Origin: an archaeon
GTDB lineage: Archaea > Nanobdellota > Nanobdellia > Woesearchaeales > WJKL01
DNA: 6,399 bases
Assembly: GCA_020056025.1 (NCBI GenBank)
Contig: JAGVIO010000199.1
Location: forward strand, 1 to 6,399
Direction: 5' to 3'
The notes beneath the pieces were generated by a model, which made no database searches, was not told where the DNA came from, and saw nothing but the letters and a program-made list of their open reading frames with translations. The translations under genes and the position numbers were made by a program. Of this stretch, positions 1-3,853 are shown piece by piece; the stretch's first letter is position 1, and each line of letters begins with the position of its first letter.

Positions 1-99
1 GCAATAATTGAAAAGCCCAAAAAACAAAAAGTAAGGGTTGCTTATTCTTTAACTCAAAAAGGAAAAGAAACTATAGACAAAGCTCAAGATTTTATTTAA
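1..99 (+). CDS. C-terminal end of a probable winged-helix transcriptional regulator (partial)
   Basis: The window opens inside a reading frame that runs from base 1 to a TAA at 97-99 and gives 32 residues. It contains KVRVAYSLTQKGKETIDKA; the pattern aromatic-x-LTxKGKE is typical of the wing and following helix of PadR/MarR/HxlR-type winged-helix DNA-binding proteins, where a basic beta hairpin leads into 'Y-x-L-T-x-K-G'. The N-terminus and recognition helix lie outside the window, so family and target cannot be assigned. The stop lies 8 bases before the stop codon of the leuS 3' copy on the opposite strand. This was probably the original tail-to-tail arrangement with leuS before the adjacent insertion. 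It could instead be another small basic protein, because only the wing motif is visible. Confidence 0.55.
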   Translation, partial: AIIEKPKKQKVRVAYSLTQKGKETIDKAQDFI

Positions 100-107
100 T
101 TCTAACA

Positions 108-243
108 TCACTTAATCACAATCGCCGGCTTTCCAGGCATTGCAACATTTGCTTTTGGCTCTTTGCTCTCTTCAGCAGCAAAAACAGCAACCTTCTCTGT
201 TCCAAAGGTTTCTTTAATCACATGCAGATTCTTCTTCAAAGCT
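108..243 (-). repeat. Left 136-bp direct repeat: orphan copy of the leuS 3' end (attachment-site-like)
   Basis: On the minus strand this reads the last 44 residues of leucyl-tRNA synthetase, beginning ALKKN and ending MPGKPAIVIK, followed by TGA at 110-108. It matches 3718-3853 at 127 of 136 bases without gaps. Forty-two of the 44 residues are the same; the changes are Gln to His and Leu to Val. Six of the nine base differences are synonymous. Similarity stops exactly at the stop codon on one side (base 107 differs) and just after base 243 on the other, where ardA-like sequence begins. In the leuS frame an upstream TAG follows soon after the boundary, so the copy has no start and encodes no protein of its own. 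Confidence 0.9.
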
Positions 244-375
244 GTCAAGCTCCTGGCAGTTGCCATAGTATGCTGCTACAGCTTCCCAGCCATATTGCTT
301 GCTGAGCTCAACTGCTTTTGCAATATCCTCTATGTCAGGATATTCTCCAAAGTTGACAGTGGAGTAGGCCTTTCT
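229..375 (-). pseudogene. ardA-type antirestriction gene, central fragment
   Basis: An open minus-strand stretch from 375 down to about 232 encodes RKAYSTVNFGEYP, then DIEDIAKAVELSKQYGWEAV, then AAYYGNCQELDSFEE. The pattern GEYPDIE, an AVEL helix, an 'AVAAYYGN' helix and 'ELDSFEE' matches the central part of ArdA proteins (antirestriction family PF07275), acidic DNA mimics that block type I restriction enzymes. There is no start codon. A TAA at 378-376 cuts off the N-terminal third, and after SFEE the frame runs into the leuS 3' copy and stops at TAA 216-214. The continuation expected for ArdA is found instead at 3557-3717, at the far end of the insertion. I assign the family from remembered consensus; the fragment is about 50 codons against about 160-180 for an intact ArdA. 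Confidence 0.72.
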
Positions 376-379
376 TTAT

Positions 380-393
380 AAATGACTTGTCAA
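380..393. repeat. First copy of 14-bp repeat AAATGACTTGTCAA (palindromic core)
   Basis: AAATGACTTGTCAA occurs here and again, identical, at 445-458, a 65-base offset. Its core TGAC-TT-GTCA (383-392) is an inverted repeat with a 2-base spacer, the size of a site for a small dimeric DNA-binding protein. It starts right beside the point where the ardA fragment is truncated (375/376), so it may also mark a recombination edge. Confidence 0.6.
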
Positions 394-418
394 TTATTAT
401 TCTAAAAAGTGGCATTTT

Positions 419-427
419 TTGTCAATT
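419..427. promoter_or_regulatory. Half-site TTGTCAATT between the two palindromes
   Basis: TTGTCAATT here repeats 387-395 exactly but lacks the TGAC half. The three TTGTCAA units start at 387, 419 and 452, that is 32 and 33 bases apart, or about three helical turns, so they would face the same side of the DNA. This suggests, but does not prove, a cooperative operator array. Confidence 0.35.
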
Positions 428-444
428 TATTTATTTTTATTTAA

Positions 445-458
445 AAATGACTTGTCAA
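445..458. promoter_or_regulatory. Second copy of AAATGACTTGTCAA, candidate operator of the ATPase promoter
   Basis: This is an identical copy of 380-393. The palindromic core TGACTTGTCA (448-457) ends 6 bases before the BRE-like GAAAG and 12 bases before the TATA box of the ATPase gene. A protein bound here would touch TFB or sit where archaeal activators and repressors commonly bind. The binding protein is unknown. Confidence 0.45.
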
Positions 459-463
459 AAATA

Positions 464-477
464 GAAAGATTTATATA
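464..477 (+). promoter_or_regulatory. Archaeal BRE/TATA promoter of the AAA ATPase gene
   Basis: GAAAG (464-468) followed by TTTATATA (470-477) is a strong BRE plus box A. The box centre lies about 28 bases before the ATG at 502, so transcription should start at or very near the start codon, giving a leaderless or nearly leaderless mRNA. A weak AAGG at 492-495 could serve as a Shine-Dalgarno only if initiation occurs further upstream. The segment 457-478 matches the promoter of the HEPN-MNT operon at 21 of 22 bases in inverted orientation. Confidence 0.7.
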
Positions 478-501
478 TTAAATCTCACTATAAGGTATAT
501 A

Positions 502-1986
502 ATGGTAATATTTGATATAAGCCAACTGTCTGAATCAAATCCTTGGTGGATTGATAAAAAGAACATAAATGCTGATTTAAAGATAGCTGCCCTAAATAAG
601 ATAGAGTATAAGTGGGACCCTGCAATAAGGCACCATATCCATCTAGATAAAGATGTAATCTTGGCTATAAGGGGGCCAAGGCAAGTGGGTAAAACTACAC
701 TATTAAAATTGATAATCAAAGATTTACTTTTGAATAAGAATGTCAAGCCAGAAAATATATTCTTTTTCTCTTTTGAAATCAATACAGCCGAAGAACTTAA
801 ACAAATTATCCAAACTTATCTAGATTGGAGGACAATAAGCCCGAATGAGAGGAAATACCTCTTTTTGGATGAGATATGCGCAGTTAAAGAATGGTCTAAA
901 ACTCTAATATTTTTTGCAAACAAGGGCGCATTTGCAAATTGCTCAATTGTTGTAACTGGTTCGCATTCAATGGACTTAAAGCATTCAACTGAGCTAATGC
1001 CTGGCAGGAGAGGCGGAGATGTTTCTGACCCCCTAGATAAGATATTATTGCCTATGAAGTTTTCAGAGTATGTATCTCTTGTTGACCCTGAATTAAAAAA
1101 AATATTGTTTGACTTAAATCTAATAAAAAAAGAGGAAAAACAGAAAAAGATGATGGAATTGTTTGAAGGAAAAATAGATTCGTCTTTGGAAATGCTTTCC
1201 TTGCACAAGAAAAAACTAGACTCGTTATTTGAGTCATATCTTCTTACTGGCGGAATTCCTGCTACAATCAATGAATACAAGAAGACAGGCAGCCTTTCAA
1301 CAAATATGTTCAATGTTTATATAAGTTCTATAATTGGAGACCTTAGAAGGTATGGGTACAAAGAGCATTACCTAAAGCAGATAATAAGAGAAATATTCAA
1401 TGTCCTTTCTAATCCGATTAGCTGGAACCAGTTCACAAAGAATACAGACATTGGCTCACATAATACCGTACAAGAATATATGACTGCATTAGAAGAATTG
1501 TATGTTGCCAATATCTCTTTCAAATGCACAATACATGATAAAAAAACACACCCGTCAATGAAAAAGGTATATTTGCTTGACCCTTTCTTTTTCCATGCTT
1601 TGCACGGGTGGTCTAATGCTAAAAAAGATTATTTTATGAATGCAAAGGCTAACCTGATGAATCTGGAAATTAAAAGCAAGCTTGTTGAAAGTGTAGCATA
1701 CAATCACCTTTGCAGGTTTTCTTACGGGCTTAATCCAAGAGATTTCTTTGACCCAAAAGATTCAATATGCTATTATAGAGACCAAAAAGACAAAGAAATT
1801 GATTTTGTGCTTATGTTTGACGAAAAAATGTATCCTTTTGAAGTAAAGTATCAAGCATCAATATCCAATTCGGATTTTGCAGCTTTCAGCTCTTTCAAAA
1901 AAGGAGTGCTCATAACAAAAGACCATCTAGGAGTTCATGGAAATTATGTGCAGATACCAATCTCATTGTTTTTAATGCTGGTTTAG
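502..1986 (+). CDS. AAA-family ATPase with DUF4143 (nuclease-fold) C-terminus
   Basis: This 494-residue cytosolic protein has the layout of the large archaeal and bacterial AAA_14/DUF4143 family. The Walker A is GPRQVGKT at residues 58-65, the Walker B is KYLFLDE at 118-124, and a sensor-like strand VVTGSHS lies at 150-156. A conserved GRR (168-170) follows, where the family carries its arginine-finger-like segment. A lysine/glutamate-rich helical linker (about 197-240) leads to the DUF4143 part, opening with LFESYLLTGGIP (242-253) and a winged-helix-like stretch at about 300-345. Near the end EIDF (432-435) and FEVKYQ (446-451) resemble the D...ExK core of PD-(D/E)XK folds, usually thought inactive in this family. 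No membrane segment is seen. Function in the family is not established; links to mobile elements and defence are suggested only by context. It stands alone on the plus strand, and its last 15 bases overlap a coding remnant on the other strand. The start is supported by the TATA box 28 bases upstream. Confidence 0.9.
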   Translation: MVIFDISQLSESNPWWIDKKNINADLKIAALNKIEYKWDPAIRHHIHLDKDVILAIRGPRQVGKTTLLKLIIKDLLLNKNVKPENIFFFSFEINTAEELKQIIQTYLDWRTISPNERKYLFLDEICAVKEWSKTLIFFANKGAFANCSIVVTGSHSMDLKHSTELMPGRRGGDVSDPLDKILLPMKFSEYVSLVDPELKKILFDLNLIKKEEKQKKMMELFEGKIDSSLEMLSLHKKKLDSLFESYLLTGGIPATINEYKKTGSLSTNMFNVYISSIIGDLRRYGYKEHYLKQIIREIFNVLSNPISWNQFTKNTDIGSHNTVQEYMTALEELYVANISFKCTIHDKKTHPSMKKVYLLDPFFFHALHGWSNAKKDYFMNAKANLMNLEIKSKLVESVAYNHLCRFSYGLNPRDFFDPKDSICYYRDQKDKEIDFVLMFDEKMYPFEVKYQASISNSDFAAFSSFKKGVLITKDHLGVHGNYVQIPISLFLMLV

Positions 1987-2154
1987 ATGTTCTTTAAAAT
2001 TTCTCTGCTGTTCGTTCTGTGATGCTCCATTCTCATTATTTGGGCTAAGCTTTTGCGCAACTTTGTGAAGCAAAAACTCAAAGCCAGTTTCAGGGGGCAG
2101 GCCAAATTTCTGCTGCAAAATTGATAGGGGAGAGGGGAAAGATGAAAAATGAAT
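1972..2154 (-). pseudogene. Unrecognised coding remnant (C-terminal fragment)
   Basis: The 193 bases between the ATPase stop and the MNT gene are more GC-rich than the other spacers. On the minus strand they hold an open stretch from 2154 to a TAA at 1974-1972, 60 codons, with no ATG. The product looks like protein: SILQQKFGLPPETGFEFL, then LHKVAQKLSPNNENG, then a polar tail ASQNEQQRNFKEHLNQH. It has an amphipathic helix after a Pro-Pro turn and a hydrophilic C-terminus. I do not recognise the family. It lacks an N-terminus and overlaps the last 15 bases of the ATPase gene, so it is probably the tail of a gene cut off when this region was assembled. It is not part of ardA as far as I can see. 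A chance open frame is possible but less likely given the codon-like composition. Confidence 0.45.
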
Positions 2155-2155
2155 T

Positions 2156-2171
2156 CAAATAAAAAATAAAG
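2156..2171 (-). terminator. T-rich archaeal-type terminator after the HEPN-MNT operon
   Basis: Nine bases past the MNT stop codon the minus strand reads CTTTATTTTTTATTTG. Archaeal RNA polymerase terminates at such T-runs without a hairpin, and no strong stem is seen here. The assignment rests on base composition and position only. Confidence 0.4.
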
Positions 2172-2179
2172 AATGCCAA

Positions 2180-3070
2180 TTATGCAAACTCATACTTTTC
2201 CTGAGAAATATTCTTTTGCATGTTTTCAGGCAATTCTTTAATTGGAATTATAGTTGTTTGTTTCTTTCCCGTGCATTCAAATTTGACATGAACTTTATCC
2301 GAATCAAAAGCATCAATGGATGTTATAAACAAAGCTTTGTCAATCTTTTTCCTTATTTTTATTATTCTTTCCAAATCTTTTTTTAAGTAATATTTGCTAA
2401 TTCCTTCTATGCTGTCGGCAGGAATATAGCAGGAGTTTATTATTGACACTTCGCCCCTGTTTTGTTCTATGAAATATTTCATATGCTCAAACATGATATC
2501 TGGAACAATTATTATTTCACCTACTCCAAATATAGTTTTGTTGTCCACCAGTCCCTTTTTTACAGATTCTTTTTGTTTTCCATTATAAGAGTATTTTTGC
2601 ACATACCCGTGCAGCATCCTGCTTATGAGCAGCTTGCTGTTTCTTACCAACTCTTTTTTATTGCCGCTGATGAATTTCTTTTCGTCTATTTCCCATTTGC
2701 ATATAAAACATCTTTGCAATCCAAATTGCTTATACTGCGCAATCAGGTATGTCTTTGAGAATAGCAATTTGCCTTCGCTGCTTATTTTCAGAATCAGGCT
2801 TTTGTCTTCATTGACTATGAAAAGGTACTGAAAAGTCAAATGTATTTCCTGATTGAATTTTTCAGTCGCTTCATGAACTTTCCTTGAAATCTCATCTTCT
2901 CTCAGGGAATCTTTGGTATTATTGTCCAAAATCACGTAGAAATCATAGTCTGAATTTTTCGTGTTCTCATTTATTGCCCTGCTTCCAAAAAGAAAGAGTG
3001 CAAGGACATCATCCTCTTTTTTTAGGGTCTCAGAGACTTTATTTATTACTTCATCCATTTTCAAGCTCAT
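2180..3070 (-). CDS. Minimal nucleotidyltransferase (MNT) protein with C-terminal extension, probable antitoxin of a HEPN/MNT pair
   Basis: This is a 296-residue protein. Residues 1-105 form a pol-beta-type nucleotidyltransferase: a helix, then LFLFGSR (25-31) and SDYDFYVI (40-47), the GS-x(10)-D-x-D metal/nucleotide motif with Asp41 and Asp43. The third carboxylate is not obvious; Glu75 of QEIHLTF is the nearest candidate. In HEPN/MNT (type VII) systems the MNT protein AMPylates or otherwise silences the HEPN toxin. Residues 113-205 form a second module with LHGYVQKY (153-160) and FGVGEIIIVP (181-190), like a region I associate with archaeal proteins carrying 'G-x-G-x-I-I-V-P'. The remaining 90 residues are basic and unassigned. 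Typical MNT antitoxins are only about 100-140 residues, so this one is unusually long. It overlaps the upstream HEPN gene by 20 bases. ATG codons at 3070 and 3058 are both possible; neither has a clear Shine-Dalgarno, and the second would give an 8-base overlap. Confidence 0.8.
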   Translation of the reverse strand: MSLKMDEVINKVSETLKKEDDVLALFLFGSRAINENTKNSDYDFYVILDNNTKDSLREDEISRKVHEATEKFNQEIHLTFQYLFIVNEDKSLILKISSEGKLLFSKTYLIAQYKQFGLQRCFICKWEIDEKKFISGNKKELVRNSKLLISRMLHGYVQKYSYNGKQKESVKKGLVDNKTIFGVGEIIIVPDIMFEHMKYFIEQNRGEVSIINSCYIPADSIEGISKYYLKKDLERIIKIRKKIDKALFITSIDAFDSDKVHVKFECTGKKQTTIIPIKELPENMQKNISQEKYEFA

Positions 3071-3440
3071 TTATGCAAATTTTTGCAAATTCAAACAACA
3101 AATTAAATTTATTGCCATTTTCTCCTTTGTACGCCACTTTTCTCCTGTAATCAAATTCACTCTTTACCATGATATTATAATATCTCAATATCTTCTCCCC
3201 TTCCTTGAATAAGCTAATATTCTTTCTAAGCTCATCTCCTCTCTTGTCATGGTTACCTAAAGCATAAGAGCTTACCTTTTTTGAGAGTATCTCCTCTATA
3301 GCGTTTATTCCTGCATAAAATAGGAGTTGGCCTGCGACTTTCCTGTATTCCTTTATCTGCTTTTCATCGCCTTTGAAGGCTTCCATCTCTTTTATTGTTT
3401 CATTTGCCTTTTTCCAAAAAATCTTACTTGAAGGTATCAT
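3051..3440 (-). CDS. HEPN-like protein, probable toxin partner of the MNT gene
   Basis: This is a 129-residue, mostly helical protein with no membrane segment. The four-helix pattern is FWKKANETIKEMEAF (8-22), EYRKVAGQLLFYAGINAIEE (31-50), a linker with NHDKRG (63-68), DELRKNISLFKEGEKILRYY (69-88), and a last helix at about 112-126. Size, helix spacing and position before an MNT gene fit the HEPN superfamily. The segment FDYRRKVAYKGENGNKF (96-112) sits where HEPN toxins carry R-x(4-6)-H, but there is no histidine; the only one, His64, is in the linker. It resembles HEPN-like families such as DUF5618, so RNase activity is uncertain. It is the first gene of a two-gene operon, with its end overlapping the MNT start. 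The start ATG is supported by a TATA box about 26 bases upstream; an out-of-frame ATG lies 16 bases upstream. Confidence 0.65.
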   Translation of the reverse strand: MIPSSKIFWKKANETIKEMEAFKGDEKQIKEYRKVAGQLLFYAGINAIEEILSKKVSSYALGNHDKRGDELRKNISLFKEGEKILRYYNIMVKSEFDYRRKVAYKGENGNKFNLLFEFAKICINELENG

Positions 3441-3461
3441 AAGGGCAGGAAAGCATAGCAG

Positions 3462-3483
3462 ATATATAAATGTTTCTATTTTT
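3462..3483 (-). promoter_or_regulatory. Archaeal BRE/TATA promoter of the HEPN-MNT operon
   Basis: On the minus strand TTTATATA (3470-3463), preceded by GAAACA, forms a BRE plus box A centred about 26 bases before the HEPN ATG at 3440. A leaderless transcript is therefore expected. The 22 bases from 3483 to 3462 match the ATPase promoter at 457-478 with one G/C difference. Confidence 0.7.
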
Positions 3484-3496
3484 ATATTAAATAATA
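3480..3496. repeat. AT-rich 17-bp repeat, copy 1 (TTTTATATTAAATAATA)
   Basis: The same 17 bases recur at 3520-3536 with one change (16/17), at an offset of exactly 40 bases. Both lie directly upstream of the HEPN-MNT TATA box. They could bind the TA complex for autoregulation, act as further box A elements, or reflect simple AT-rich sequence. Confidence 0.45.
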
Positions 3497-3519
3497 CAAA
3501 AACAAGATAAAATACTTTA

Positions 3520-3536
3520 TTTTATATTAAATGATA
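3520..3536. repeat. AT-rich 17-bp repeat, copy 2 (TTTTATATTAAATGATA)
   Basis: This is the second copy, 40 bases from the first and about 50 bases upstream of the HEPN-MNT TATA box. The rest of the spacer 3441-3556 shows no coding frame worth reporting. Confidence 0.45.
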
Positions 3537-3556
3537 TAAATTATTATAAAGAAGGC

Positions 3557-3717
3557 TCACATCCTCCTAAACACAGCAATCTTACAGTTCTCCAGCTTTT
3601 CGCTGAAGTAATCTCCTATAAACAAATCCCTTGCATACTTCTCCCAGTCAATGTAAAGGTCTAGCTCTCCAAGCTGCTCTTGGATATAGACATCATAAGC
3701 AAAAATCCTTAACCCTT
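3557..3717 (-). pseudogene. ardA-type antirestriction gene, C-terminal fragment
   Basis: A minus-strand frame open from 3721 to a TGA at 3559-3557 encodes VKGLRIFAYDVYIQEQ, LGELDLYIDWEKYARDLF, then IGDYFSEKLENCKIAVFRRM. The string YIDWEKYARDLFIGDYFS with a terminal VFRRx is the hallmark C-terminus of ArdA antirestriction proteins (PF07275), including 'FAYD' before it. Its natural N-terminal continuation is the fragment at 229-375, which ends in ELDSFEE. Only about ten codons would be expected between the two in an intact ArdA. The frame enters the leuS stop region at 3718-3724 and meets a TAA, so no start exists and the fragment is not expressed as an antirestriction protein. Natural termination and lack of internal stops indicate a recent break. 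Confidence 0.8.
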
Positions 3718-3853
3718 TCACTTAATCACAATAGCCGGTTTTCCAGGCATTGCAACATTTGCTTTTGGCTCTTTGCTCTCTTCAGCAGCAAACACAGCAA
3801 CCTTCTCTGTTCCAAAAGTTTCTTTAATTAATTGCAAATTCTTCTTCAGAGCT
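3718..3853 (-). repeat. Right 136-bp direct repeat: 3' end of the intact leuS
   Basis: This is the partner of 108-243, in the same orientation, offset 3610 bases. It forms the functional 3' end of leuS, coding its last 44 residues and the TGA. On its left side it abuts the ardA C-terminal fragment with no spacer. Confidence 0.9.

Larger units (their letters stand above)
108..3853. mobile_element. Putative integrated element flanked by 136-bp direct repeats of the leuS 3' end
   Basis: Two direct copies of the leuS 3' end (108-243 and 3718-3853, no gaps, 127/136 identical) bound about 3.5 kb of accessory DNA. Inside are two parts of a broken ardA-type gene, an AAA ATPase/DUF4143 gene, an unrecognised coding remnant and a HEPN/MNT operon. 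The ardA parts sit at opposite ends and are circularly permuted, as expected if a circular molecule was opened within ardA. Integration at a gene 3' end with restoration of that end from an element-borne copy is known for archaeal and bacterial integrative elements, mostly at tRNA genes. In this model the 108-243 copy is the host's original end and the 3718-3853 copy came with the element. No integrase, transposase or replication gene is seen, so autonomy and mechanism are inference. Confidence 0.65.

Noticed and set aside
163..381. 72-codon plus-strand frame starting MLSSAAKTATF
   Set aside because: It is the antisense of the leuS copy and the ardA fragment. Its similarity to the plus-strand frame at 3773-4732 only reflects the duplicated leuS end.
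816..1313. 165-codon minus-strand frame inside the ATPase gene
   Set aside because: It is antisense to a gene with clear Walker motifs, has shadow-like composition and no promoter.
457..3483. Insertion sequence with 22-bp terminal inverted repeats
   Set aside because: The inverted repeats coincide with functional BRE/TATA promoters, and there is no transposase or target-site duplication directly outside them. It is kept only as an alternative within a finding.
3480..3536. Possible start of a CRISPR array
   Set aside because: There are only two 17-base AT-rich units, one 23-base gap, and no further copies or cas genes.
244..3717. Integrase or recombinase gene inside the element
   Set aside because: No frame on either strand shows tyrosine- or serine-recombinase motifs.
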